NCBI RefSeq assembly: GCF_007923445.1
Contig: NZ_VOJI01000009.1
Coordinates: 124,001-188,000 of the forward strand
Direction: 5' to 3'
Source: Puniceibacterium confluentis
GTDB taxonomy: Bacteria > Pseudomonadota > Alphaproteobacteria > Rhodobacterales > Rhodobacteraceae
Length of the DNA: 64,000 nt
Positions 10,491 through 18,808 of this stretch are shown piece after piece. The notes under the pieces were generated by a model. That model made no database searches. It was not told where the DNA came from and worked only from the letters and a program-made list of their open reading frames with translations. The position numbers and the translations under genes were made by a program. Numbering within the stretch: the stretch's first letter is position 1; each line of letters opens with the position of its first letter.

Positions 10491-10631
10491 GCGGATTGCA
10501 AGCTTGACAACGACACTTGGTCATTTTCGCGCCACCGCACTTGGCGGATTGCGACATGACCGGCGCGTTCCCCGACGTTGACACTGGCCTAAGCAGACAG
10601 CGCCGTGGAATGCAAGCCTGCGGATTGCAAG
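10491..10631. promoter_or_regulatory. Repeated GCGGATTGC motif in the divergent promoter region
   Basis: GCGGATTGCAAG occurs at 10491-10502 and 10620-10631, a third copy GCGGATTGCGA at 10544-10554, and a weaker GGAATGCAAGC at 10608-10618. All have the same orientation and lie between the corrinoid-protein gene and the radical SAM gene. They could be operator half-sites for a regulator of either gene. No cobalamin-riboswitch B12 box is visible here. Confidence 0.4.
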
Positions 10632-10659
10632 TGTTCCCGTATTGTTCTAATATTTGCCG

Positions 10660-11757
10660 ATGAGCGAACTTGCAAACAGGGTCAGCCGGGAGATCTGCCG
10701 CGGACGGGGCGCGTCAAGCGCGCAATCCGGGCGGTTTGAAAAACTTGCCCGGGTGCGGGAACCGGATGGCTGGGACATCCCCGAAGAGCAGGGCGTTCTG
10801 CGCACCGAGGTCACGCTCGAACAGCCGCGCAGCGTGATCAATTACGTCCGCTCGCCGGATTTGCCGTTTGACCGGTCACTCAATCCCTATCGCGGGTGTG
10901 AACATGGCTGCATCTATTGCTTTGCCCGTCCGAGCCACGCCTGGCTGGGGTTGTCGCCAGGACTGGATTTCGAAACCCGGCTGATCGCACGACCCGGCGC
11001 GCCAGAGGTGCTGCGCCGCGAATTGCGGGCGCGTGGCTATCGGGTCGCGCCGCTGGCGATCGGCACCAACACGGATCCCTATCAACCGATAGAGCGGCAG
11101 CACGGCATCACGCGTGCCTGCCTTCAGGTGCTGTCGGAGTGCGATCATCCGGTCGCGGTCACCACCAAGGGCACGCTGATCGAGCGGGATATCGACATCC
11201 TTGCGCCGATGGCGGCACGCGGTCTGGCCCGGGTCGGGATTTCCGTCACGACGCTGGATGGCGACCTGTCGCGCCGGATGGAGCCGCGCGCCCCCGCGCC
11301 TCGGCGGCGGCTGGAGACGATCCGGCGGTTGAACCAAGCGGGCATTCCGGTGCGGATCATGGTGTCACCGGTGGTTCCGGCCCTTACCGACCCCGAGCTG
11401 GAGGCAATCCTCGAAGCGGGCAGGGACGCCGGAGCCGAAGCGGCCAGCTGGATCATGCTGCGCTTGCCGCACGAGGTGTCGGCCCTGTGGCGTGACTGGC
11501 TGGACGAGCATTATCCGGACCGGGCGGCGCGGGTGATGGCCCGACTGCGCGAAATGCACGGCGGCAGGGACTATGACGCCGCCTGGCACCGCCGGATGCG
11601 TGGCGACGGGCCGTATGCGCACCTCATCGCCCGACGTTTCGAACTGGCGGCGCGGCGGCTGGGGCTGGACCGCCGCACCGAAGCGTTGAGGTGTGATCTG
11701 TTCCGCCCTCCGGCCGAGCCGGGCGATCAGCTGAATTTGTTCGCGGCGCACCGGTGA
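10660..11757 (+). CDS. PA0069-family radical SAM protein
   Basis: Radical S-adenosylmethionine protein of 365 residues. The iron-sulfur cysteines are in RGCEHGCIYCFARPSH (CxxxCxxC). The sequence fits the PA0069 or Rv2578c group: RSPDLPFDRSLNPYRGC before the cluster and GTNTDPYQPIE after it; the barrel continues through TTKGTLIERD and MVSPVVPALTD. The substrate of the group is unknown. The ATG at 10660 is used; a TTG two codons earlier is equivalent. It is divergent from the corrinoid protein gene and convergent with the homocysteine methyltransferase gene. An inverted repeat GGTTCGA-N13-TCGAACC follows at 11775-11801. Confidence 0.88.
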   Translation: MSELANRVSREICRGRGASSAQSGRFEKLARVREPDGWDIPEEQGVLRTEVTLEQPRSVINYVRSPDLPFDRSLNPYRGCEHGCIYCFARPSHAWLGLSPGLDFETRLIARPGAPEVLRRELRARGYRVAPLAIGTNTDPYQPIERQHGITRACLQVLSECDHPVAVTTKGTLIERDIDILAPMAARGLARVGISVTTLDGDLSRRMEPRAPAPRRRLETIRRLNQAGIPVRIMVSPVVPALTDPELEAILEAGRDAGAEAASWIMLRLPHEVSALWRDWLDEHYPDRAARVMARLREMHGGRDYDAAWHRRMRGDGPYAHLIARRFELAARRLGLDRRTEALRCDLFRPPAEPGDQLNLFAAHR

Positions 11758-11803
11758 CGCCCGGGGTCCGGCACGGTTCGAGCGTTGACACTGTTCGAAC
11801 CCT

Positions 11804-11834
11804 GCAAAAGAAAAGGGCCCTTTCGCAAGGGCCC
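11804..11834 (-). terminator. Rho-independent terminator after the homocysteine methyltransferase gene
   Basis: Eight-base-pair stem GGGCCCTT with AAGGGCCC around a TCGC loop, followed on the minus strand by CTTTTCTTTT. It lies 26 bases beyond the methyltransferase stop codon and could also block read-through from the convergent radical SAM gene. Confidence 0.9.
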
Positions 11835-11860
11835 CGTCCTGTATCGGTCCTGGTGCGGGC

Positions 11861-12877
11861 CTAGCCGCGACGGCGGCCGCCCCGGCGTTCGCGTTTGGGC
11901 GCAGTGTCGTCGCCGGTGCCGTCGCCCTCGGAAGAGAACGGCCCCAGCGCCTGGACAATCTTTTCCAGAGTCGGGCGGTCGCCCTTGGGGCGGGTTTCAA
12001 GCGCCTCACGCATGGCGCGCAGATGCTCGGGCATGGTGCCGCAGCAACCGCCGATGATGCGGGCGCCGCAATCCCGTGCCAGCACGGCGTAATCCGCCAT
12101 CAACTCTGGTGTACCGTCATAGTGGATATGGCCGTCGTGGTATTTGGGAATGCCGGCATTCCCCTTGGCGATGATCGGCATTTCGGTGCCCTGGGCGGCA
12201 AAGCCCAGAACGGTGCGCAGCAGATCCGAGGCGCCGGTGCCGCAGTTGGCGCCAAAGGCCAGCGGCGCGTTTTCGATTCCGCCCGCCAGTTGCACCATAT
12301 CCGCCGACGTGACGCCCATCATCGTGCGTCCTGCGGTGTCAAAGCTCATCGTGCCACACCACGGCATCCCGGCCAGCTTGAAGCCTTCGGCCGCCGCGCG
12401 ATATTCCTCGGGGGCCGAGATGGTTTCAAGCCAGAGCACATCCGCGCCGCCCGCCTTCAGCCCCTCGGCAGTCTCGTGGAACATTTCCACGGCGTCCGCA
12501 TGGCTCAGCGTGCCAACCGGCTGCATGATGTCCCCCGTGGGTCCGACCGAGCCGGCCACCACGATCGGCCGGCCGGCACCATCCGCGATCTCGCGCGCGA
12601 TTTCGGCGGCCAGGCGCGACAGTTCAAAGGCGCGGGCCTGCGCATTGTGCAGCTTGAGCCGCGACGCGTTTGCACCAAAGGAATTGGTCAGGAAGATGTC
12701 GCTGCCCGAATCAACCGCCCCGCGATACAGGGTGCGGATCTTGTCGGTTTCGGTCTCGTTCCAAAATTCCGGCGGATCGCCGGCGCCAAGTCCCATGTTG
12801 AACAGGTTCGTGCCCGTTGCACCGTCGGCCATCAGCCAGTCGTTGGTTTCAAGAAGTTTGCTCAGGGCATTGGTCAT
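11861..12877 (-). CDS. bmt: Homocysteine S-methyltransferase (betaine-homocysteine methyltransferase type, probable split methionine synthase subunit)
   Basis: Zinc-dependent homocysteine methyltransferase of 338 residues that makes methionine. Motifs: LMADGATGTNLF at the start of the barrel, VAGSVGPTGD, and zinc-ligand cysteines in FGANCGTG and IGGCCGT. The C-terminus ends in a basic RRGGRRRG tail, an odd extension that may bind RNA or partners. In Rhodobacterales this protein is annotated as betaine-homocysteine methyltransferase; genetic work in Phaeobacter, as I recall it, shows the family acting with a separate corrinoid protein as methionine synthase. The corrinoid gene nearby supports that. 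The start at 12877 gives the family length. Confidence 0.9.
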   Translation of the reverse strand: MTNALSKLLETNDWLMADGATGTNLFNMGLGAGDPPEFWNETETDKIRTLYRGAVDSGSDIFLTNSFGANASRLKLHNAQARAFELSRLAAEIAREIADGAGRPIVVAGSVGPTGDIMQPVGTLSHADAVEMFHETAEGLKAGGADVLWLETISAPEEYRAAAEGFKLAGMPWCGTMSFDTAGRTMMGVTSADMVQLAGGIENAPLAFGANCGTGASDLLRTVLGFAAQGTEMPIIAKGNAGIPKYHDGHIHYDGTPELMADYAVLARDCGARIIGGCCGTMPEHLRAMREALETRPKGDRPTLEKIVQALGPFSSEGDGTGDDTAPKRERRGGRRRG

Positions 12878-12902
12878 GTTCAGGTCCTGTCTGGCGGGTT
12901 TG

Positions 12903-12941
12903 CGCGTCGGGCTCCGTTTCTCACAGAACCCGGCGCGACGC
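12903..12941 (-). other. Structured leader hairpin upstream of the homocysteine methyltransferase gene
   Basis: On the minus strand GCGTCG pairs with CGACGC, and inside it GGGTTC pairs with GAGCCC, giving a long bulged hairpin 26 bases before the start codon. No poly-U tract follows, so it is not a simple terminator. It does not match a SAM or SAH riboswitch consensus that I recognise. Confidence 0.4.
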
Positions 12942-13000
12942 AATTTCTATCCCAGATCGGCGGGCGCGCGGCGGTGTCGGCGCGACCTGAACCGTAGAGC

Positions 13001-13315
13001 TCAGGCTTCGTCGACCATCTGCGCCTTTGCCACGACCGCCAGCTCCGCCATTTTCCTGCGGATGTCGTCGTCGCTCACCTTGCCCGCCAGATCACCGGAA
13101 ACCTTGCGCACCACATCTTCGTGACCGGCTTCTTCGAAATCCGATTTGACCACCTCTTTGGCATAGGCATCAGCCTCGGCGCCGGTCTTGCCCATCAGGT
13201 CCGCAGCCCACAGACCCAGCAGCTTGTTGGCGCGCGCCTGCGCCCGGAATTTCATTTCTTCGTCATGGGCGAACATGTTTTCAAAGGCATGTTCACGGTC
13301 GTCAAATGTGGTCAT
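13001..13315 (-). CDS. F1Fo-ATP synthase inhibitor, zeta subunit type (DUF1476)
   Basis: Protein of 104 residues of the DUF1476 family, which includes the zeta inhibitor of the Paracoccus ATP synthase. The N-terminal segment [19 protein letters not shown] is the inhibitory part in that family; the helical core continues through [14 protein letters not shown] and the end carries the [11 protein letters not shown] segment. It blocks ATP hydrolysis by binding the F1 head from the cytosol. The ATG at 13315 is chosen for family length. It is divergent from purC (226 bases apart) and 123 bases upstream of the methyltransferase gene on the same strand. Confidence 0.93.
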   Translation of the reverse strand: MTTFDDREHAFENMFAHDEEMKFRAQARANKLLGLWAADLMGKTGAEADAYAKEVVKSDFEEAGHEDVVRKVSGDLAGKVSDDDIRRKMAELAVVAKAQMVDEA

Positions 13316-13541
13316 CTTTCGGGCTCCCTGGTTCTTGCCGTTACCTTCAGGATATGCCGTCCCGTCGGCTGTCGTGCAAGTCCCGTGGCCCGCAGGCGGC
13401 AAAAGTTATCTGCGTCGCCCCCTGCGGCACCGGCACCCGCATCCGCAACCCAAGCGGCGCTTGCGACAAGGCTGTCCATGCACTATGACGGCGCAAACGG
13501 GCGGATTTCCGGCCCGAATGCTCCTTAGGGAAAGAGACCGT

Positions 13542-14303
13542 ATGGCACGCCGCAAGAAAATCTATGAAGGCAAGGCGAAGATCCTGTATGAAGGCCCCGA
13601 ACCGGGCACGATCGTGCAGTATTTCAAGGACGACGCCACCGCCTTCAACGCCCAGAAGAAGGACGTGATCGACGGCAAGGGTGTGCTGAACAACCGGCTT
13701 TCCGAGTTTTTCATGACCGGGTTGAACAACATCGGGGTGCCGACGCATTTCATCCGTCGCCTGAACATGCGCGAACAGCTTGTTCGTTCGTGCGAGATCG
13801 TGCCGCTGGAAATCATCGTGCGCAACTTTGCCGCCGGATCGCTGTCGACCCGTCTGGGCATAGAGGAAGGCACACCGCTGCCGCGTCCGATCGTCGAATA
13901 CTGCTACAAGGACGACAAGCTTGGGGATCCACTGGTCACCGAAGAGCATATCGCCGCCTTCGGCTGGGCCAGCCAGCAGGACATGGACGACATTCTGAGC
14001 CTCGCCCTGCGGGTCAACGATTTTCTCTCGGGCGTGATGATGGCCGTCGGCATCCGTCTGGTCGATTTCAAGATCGAATGCGGCCGGGTCTACGACGGCG
14101 ATTTCCAGCGGCTGGTGGTGGCTGACGAGATTTCACCCGATTCCTGTCGCCTGTGGGATCTTGAAACCGGCCAGAAGCTGGACAAGGACGTGTTCCGCCG
14201 CGATCTGGGCAATCTGACCGATGCCTATACCGAAGTGGCGCGGCGTCTTGGCGTGATGCCGAAGAATGCAACGCAGATGGCCAAGCCCAAGCTCATCAAC
14301 TGA
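13542..14303 (+). CDS. purC: SAICAR synthase (phosphoribosylaminoimidazole-succinocarboxamide synthase)
   Basis: Adds aspartate to CAIR in purine synthesis using ATP. The 253 residues start [18 protein letters not shown], the family opening, and contain [31 protein letters not shown] and [11 protein letters not shown]. The ATG at 13542 follows an AGGGAAAGAG ribosome site; longer open frame upstream is not used. First gene of purC-purS-purQ. A small hairpin (CGGCACC with GGTGCCG, around 14309-14328) lies between purC and purS. Confidence 0.97.
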   Translation: MARRKKIYEGKAKILYEGPEPGTIVQYFKDDATAFNAQKKDVIDGKGVLNNRLSEFFMTGLNNIGVPTHFIRRLNMREQLVRSCEIVPLEIIVRNFAAGSLSTRLGIEEGTPLPRPIVEYCYKDDKLGDPLVTEEHIAAFGWASQQDMDDILSLALRVNDFLSGVMMAVGIRLVDFKIECGRVYDGDFQRLVVADEISPDSCRLWDLETGQKLDKDVFRRDLGNLTDAYTEVARRLGVMPKNATQMAKPKLIN

Positions 14304-14393
14304 GCTGTCGGCACCTTGACCGGTGCCGGATCCGCGCAATTGAAATGACAAGAAGCAGGGGCGCCGTCCCTTGCCACGACCGGAGACGACACG

Positions 14394-14624
14394 ATGAAGG
14401 CACATGTGCATGTGATGCTCAAGGACGGCGTTCTGGATCCGCAGGGCGAGGCCGTGCGCCATGCCCTGGGCGGACTGGGCTTTGATGGCGTCCGGGGTGT
14501 GCGCCAGGGCAAGGTGATCGAACTGGATCTGGCCGAGGGCACGAGCAAGGACACTGTGCGCGACATGTGCGAAAAGCTTCTGGCGAACACGGTGATCGAG
14601 AGCTACCGCATCGAGATGGCCTGA
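14394..14624 (+). CDS. purS: Phosphoribosylformylglycinamidine synthase subunit PurS
   Basis: Small bridging subunit (76 residues) of the three-part FGAM synthase, which holds PurQ and PurL together and helps ammonia channelling. Sequence features are [18 protein letters not shown] at the start, [18 protein letters not shown] in the middle and [13 protein letters not shown] at the end. It sits between purC and purQ; purL is not in the window. Confidence 0.96.
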   Translation: MKAHVHVMLKDGVLDPQGEAVRHALGGLGFDGVRGVRQGKVIELDLAEGTSKDTVRDMCEKLLANTVIESYRIEMA

Positions 14625-14727
14625 GTCGCGGCCGCCCGCGCCGCGGGCCGGAGGGTTTCACCCTCGGGCCTTGCAAACCCGCGGCAACCGCGCCAAAAGC
14701 AGGCCAAAGCCGCAAGGAGCTAGCCCC

Positions 14728-15396
14728 ATGAAAGCCGCCGTCGTCGTGTTCCCCGGGTCCAATTGCGACCGTGATCTAGCCACCGCCTTTCGCAATGCCG
14801 GTTGCGAGGTCACAATGGTCTGGCACAAGGACACCGCGTTGCCGACCGGGATCGACATTGTCGGCCTGCCCGGCGGGTTCTCGTTCGGTGACTACCTGCG
14901 CTGCGGCGCCATCGCCGCCAATTCGCCGATCTGCCGTGCGGTCAAGGCACATGGCGAAAAGGGCGGTTATGTGCTGGGAATCTGCAACGGCTTTCAGGTT
15001 TTGACCGAGACCGGCCTGTTGCCCGGGGCCCTGCTGCGCAATGCCGGACTGAAGTACATCTGCCGCACGGTGCCGCTGACCGTGGCATCGACCGACAGCG
15101 TCTACACCCAGGGCTATGCCGCCGGTGAAACGATCCAGGTGCCGATTGCCCATCACGATGGCAATTACACCGCGGATCCGGACGAGATTACGGCCCTGAA
15201 GTCCGAAGACCGCATCGCCTTTACCTATGGCACCAACCCCAACGGCTCGGACACCGACATTGCCGGCATCCTGTCCCCGAACCGCCGGGTCCTTGGCATG
15301 ATGCCACATCCCGAGCGGGTGGCGGAACCGGACCATGGCGGCACCGACGGTGCGCGCCTTTTCGCCCATCTGACCGGGGTCCTGGCTCAGGCTTGA
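14728..15396 (+). CDS. purQ: Phosphoribosylformylglycinamidine synthase glutaminase subunit PurQ
   Basis: Class I glutaminase that supplies ammonia to PurL. The 222 residues open with [16 protein letters not shown] and contain [17 protein letters not shown], the nucleophile cysteine in [11 protein letters not shown] and the His-Glu pair in MMPHPERV. The ATG at 14728 follows AAGGAG. The 103-base gap after purS holds a small GAGGG-CCCTC hairpin. Confidence 0.97.
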   Translation: MKAAVVVFPGSNCDRDLATAFRNAGCEVTMVWHKDTALPTGIDIVGLPGGFSFGDYLRCGAIAANSPICRAVKAHGEKGGYVLGICNGFQVLTETGLLPGALLRNAGLKYICRTVPLTVASTDSVYTQGYAAGETIQVPIAHHDGNYTADPDEITALKSEDRIAFTYGTNPNGSDTDIAGILSPNRRVLGMMPHPERVAEPDHGGTDGARLFAHLTGVLAQA

Positions 15397-15431
15397 CTTG
15401 AGCCTGCGGCCGCCGCGCCGTATCCTCGGGT

Positions 15432-17213
15432 ATGTCCAAAGACAAGCCAGTCCCAGCGCGCCCCCACAGGGTCCGGCGTGAAAAGCGCGCCGGACCGCTG
15501 AGCTGGCGCGTGCGCGGCGCTCTGGTCGTCATGTTCCTGCTGGCGGTCTCCACGGTCTGGGTCACCAATTCGCTGTTGACCAGCCGCTTTACCGAAACCA
15601 CCCGCAACCGCGCCGAACTGCGTCTGGCGCTGTACAGCGGCAACCTTCTGTCGGAACTGCGCCGCAACGCCATCGTGCCGCAACTGCTGTCGCGGGACCC
15701 GGCGCTGATTTCGGCGCTCAACTCTTCGGAGTACAGCCAGAGTTCGCAGCGGCTGATCTCGTATGTCGATGAAATCGGCGCGGCATCGTTGATGCTGCTG
15801 GATTCGGATGCGCGCACTGTGGCGGCCACCGATCGCAATCGTCTGGGCGAGTCGCACCGCAACGCGCCGTATTTTGTCGATGCCCTGCGGTCGAATGCGA
15901 CGGTGTTCACCACGCTTCAGCGCGAAACAGGCGGCTATTCGTTCACCTATTCGCGCCGCCTTGACAGCCAGGGCAGCGCCATCGGCGTGATCGTGGTCGA
16001 GGTCGATCTTGCCAAGTTCGAACGGGCCTGGGCCGGCATTTCGGATGCGGTGCTGGTCACCAATTCCGAAGGCAACATCATCCTTGCGACCGAACCGCGC
16101 TGGCGCGGACTGACGCCCGCTGCGGCGCTGAAGCGCGAGCCGCCGGACAGTGCCATCGAACGGGCCATCCAGGCGACCGCCGACTGGACCGCCTTGCCCG
16201 CCGACGCCTATGTCCAGGGCGAGGCGGTGATGCGGATCGACGGCCGAATTCCTTTCCGCGGCTGGTCGATGACCAGCTTCACCACCTATTCCTCAGTCCG
16301 CGAACGGGTGAACGGCGTTCTGGCACTGGAAATCATGGGGTTTGCCATCCTTGCCGCGCTGGCGTTTTACGTGCTGTCGCGCAAGACCGCGCTGCGGATG
16401 GCCCTGTTCCAGCGGGAATCGGCGGAACTGCGCCAGCTGAACCTGCGCTTGCAGCGGGAAATTGCCGAGCGTGAACGCGTGCAGGAGACGCTTGCCGTGG
16501 CCGAACAGACCCTGGCGCAGAGCTCGAAACTCGCCGCGCTCGGAGAGATGTCGGCGGCTGTCAGCCACGAGTTGAACCAGCCTCTGGCGGCAATGAAGAC
16601 CTATCTTGCCGGTGCCCGCCTGCTGCTGCGCCGGAACCGTCCGGACGAGGCACTGGCGGCATTCCACCGGATCGACGATCTGATCGAGCGGATGGGCGCC
16701 ATCACCCGGCAGCTGAAAAGTTACGCCCGCAAGGGACAGGCCGAGTTTACCCCTGTGGATATGGGCGAGGCGCTGGTGTCGGCCCTGTCGATGATGGAAC
16801 CGCAGCTGAAATCCCGCCGGGTCAAGATCACCCGGATCCTGCCCGAGGAACGGGTGCGCGTCATGGGGGACCGGATGCGAATCGAACAGGTCATGGTGAA
16901 CTTGTTGCGCAATGCGCTGGATGCCACCAAGATGGTGCCGGATCCGCAGCTGGATATCATTCTTGCCTCTGGTGAAACGGCGACCCTGACAGTGCGCGAC
17001 AACGGTCACGGAATCGAAGATCTGGATGCGCTGTTCGAACCCTTCTACACCACCAAACAGCCCGGCGACGGCGTGGGGCTGGGGCTTGCCATTTCCTCGG
17101 GCATCGTAAACGACCTTGGCGGCAGACTGATGGCACGCAATGCCGAAGCGGGCGGGGCTGTATTTGAAATTCAGCTGCCCATATTAAGTGACAAGACCCA
17201 AGCGGCAGAGTGA
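15432..17213 (+). CDS. dctB: C4-dicarboxylate-type sensor histidine kinase
   Basis: Membrane sensor kinase of the DctB family, 593 residues. An N-terminal helix (about residues 28-48), a periplasmic double-Cache-like sensor domain and a second helix (about residues 297-317, ending VLSRKTALR) precede a coiled coil. The phospho-acceptor is His379 in AVSHELNQPLAAMKTY; the ATPase domain has NLLRNALDAT, VRDNGHGI, FYTTKQPGDGVGLGL. It senses a periplasmic ligand, by family a C4-dicarboxylate, and phosphorylates the response regulator encoded 32 bases downstream. No DctP/Q/M or DctA transporter gene is in the window. Confidence 0.92.
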   Translation: MSKDKPVPARPHRVRREKRAGPLSWRVRGALVVMFLLAVSTVWVTNSLLTSRFTETTRNRAELRLALYSGNLLSELRRNAIVPQLLSRDPALISALNSSEYSQSSQRLISYVDEIGAASLMLLDSDARTVAATDRNRLGESHRNAPYFVDALRSNATVFTTLQRETGGYSFTYSRRLDSQGSAIGVIVVEVDLAKFERAWAGISDAVLVTNSEGNIILATEPRWRGLTPAAALKREPPDSAIERAIQATADWTALPADAYVQGEAVMRIDGRIPFRGWSMTSFTTYSSVRERVNGVLALEIMGFAILAALAFYVLSRKTALRMALFQRESAELRQLNLRLQREIAERERVQETLAVAEQTLAQSSKLAALGEMSAAVSHELNQPLAAMKTYLAGARLLLRRNRPDEALAAFHRIDDLIERMGAITRQLKSYARKGQAEFTPVDMGEALVSALSMMEPQLKSRRVKITRILPEERVRVMGDRMRIEQVMVNLLRNALDATKMVPDPQLDIILASGETATLTVRDNGHGIEDLDALFEPFYTTKQPGDGVGLGLAISSGIVNDLGGRLMARNAEAGGAVFEIQLPILSDKTQAAE

Positions 17214-17245
17214 TATCTCTTGTCGAAGCCGGAGCGGAGAGACCT

Positions 17246-18580
17246 ATGTCCAAGGCGATGAAAATAGCTATTGTCGATGACGAAAAGGACATGCGCCAGT
17301 CCATCAGCCAGTGGCTGGCCCTGTCGGGCTATGACACGGAAACATTTTCCAGCGCCGAAGAGGCGCTTGGCTCGGTTGGCGCGGATTATCCGGGGATCGT
17401 GATCTCGGATATCAGGATGCCGGGGATGGACGGCATCCAGCTGCTGCGCAAGCTGATGGGGCACGATTCCGCCCTGCCGGTCATCATGATCACCGGTCAC
17501 GGCGATGTGCCGATGGCGGTCGAGGCGATGCGCATCGGCGCCTTTGATTTCCTCGAGAAGCCCTTCAACCCGGACCGCATGTCCGAGCTGGCCAAAAAGG
17601 CGACCAATGCCCGCCGTCTCACGCTGGACAACCGGGCGTTGCGCCGCGAACTGTCTGACGGCACTCAGATGATGCGCAAGCTGATCGGCAACTCTGCATC
17701 GATGGAGCGGCTGCGCGAGGATGTGCTTGATCTGGGGCAGGCCGACGGTCACGTGCTGATCGACGGCGAAACCGGCACCGGCAAGACATTGATCGCCCAT
17801 GCGCTGCATGCGGTCGGATCGCGTGCCGGCAAGAAATTCGTGCTGCTGTCCTGCGCCGCGATGGACGAGGACACGCTGATGCAGCGCCTGTTCGGTCCGA
17901 TGCAGCCCGAAGACGTCCGGCTGCCCGCGGTCGAAGAGGCACGCGGCGGCACCCTGGTGCTCGAGGATGTCGAGGCGCTGAGCGATGCGGCGCAGTCGCG
18001 GTTGCTGTCGGTGATAAACGATCAGGGCAACCCGCCGGAAACCCGCATCGTTGCCATCTGCAACATGCAGGACGAAGGCCGCACCTGCGAGGATGCGTTG
18101 CGGTCCAATCTGTATTACCGGCTGGCGGCGCTCAAGATCACCGTGCCGCCGCTGCGGCAGCGCGGCGAGGATATTCTGACGCTGTTCACTCGCCTGTCCG
18201 AGCAATACGCCGAGGAATATGGCTGCGACGCGCCGCAGGTCAGCGCCCAGGAGGCCGCACAGCTGTTGCAGGCGCCCTGGCCAGGAAATGTGCGCCAGCT
18301 GATCAATCTGGCCGAGCGCGCGGTGCTGCAATCGCGGCGTGGTTCGGGCACCATCGCGTCGCTGCTGATGAACGACCATGACGAGATGCAGCCGGTGATG
18401 ACCACCGAAGGCAAACCGCTCAAGGAATATGTCGAAGCGTTCGAGCGGATGCTGATCGACAACACCATGCGGCGTCACAAGGGATCTATCGCCGCAGTGA
18501 TGGACGAGCTGTGCCTGCCGCGGCGCACCCTGAACGAAAAGATGGCAAAGTACACGTTGCAGCGTTCGGACTATCTCTGA
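17246..18580 (+). CDS. dctD: DctD-type response regulator with AAA+ domain lacking the GAFTGA loop
   Basis: Response regulator of 444 residues: receiver domain with phospho-acceptor Asp55 (ISDIRMPGMDG) and KPFNP, AAA+ domain with Walker A GETGTGKT (174-181), a changed Walker B (GGTLVLEDVEAL), the arginine-finger region LYYRLAALKITVPPLRQR and WPGNVRQL, and a C-terminal Fis-type helix-turn-helix (LPRRTLNEKM). The GAFTGA loop that contacts sigma-54 is absent: between LFG and GGTL only PMQPEDVRLPAVEEAR is found. It therefore probably does not activate sigma-54 promoters, unlike classical DctD. The start at 17246 follows GGAGCGGAGAG. Paired with the kinase upstream. Confidence 0.9.
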   Translation: MSKAMKIAIVDDEKDMRQSISQWLALSGYDTETFSSAEEALGSVGADYPGIVISDIRMPGMDGIQLLRKLMGHDSALPVIMITGHGDVPMAVEAMRIGAFDFLEKPFNPDRMSELAKKATNARRLTLDNRALRRELSDGTQMMRKLIGNSASMERLREDVLDLGQADGHVLIDGETGTGKTLIAHALHAVGSRAGKKFVLLSCAAMDEDTLMQRLFGPMQPEDVRLPAVEEARGGTLVLEDVEALSDAAQSRLLSVINDQGNPPETRIVAICNMQDEGRTCEDALRSNLYYRLAALKITVPPLRQRGEDILTLFTRLSEQYAEEYGCDAPQVSAQEAAQLLQAPWPGNVRQLINLAERAVLQSRRGSGTIASLLMNDHDEMQPVMTTEGKPLKEYVEAFERMLIDNTMRRHKGSIAAVMDELCLPRRTLNEKMAKYTLQRSDYL

Positions 18581-18808
18581 CGACACCGCGCCGGTCCGGC
18601 GCGGCCACTGCGCGGGGCCAAGGCCCCTCGTCTGGCCTGCCGCACGGGTCGGAAGGTGCGACGCCGGGACGACGCCGCCTGCAATCAACGCGCGCGTCGG
18701 CGCGTGCCGTCAGGTCGTTGTGCAACTTTTGTCTAATCCCGCCCGTGGCTCTTGAGGTGCAGGAGATTTGCACCACAATGGTCTGGAAATTGGCTTGGGG
18801 GCAAAGAC

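Noticed and set aside
10458-10659. Possible cobalamin riboswitch before the corrinoid gene
   Set aside because: No B12-box sequence or typical fold elements were seen; only the GCGGATTGC repeats.
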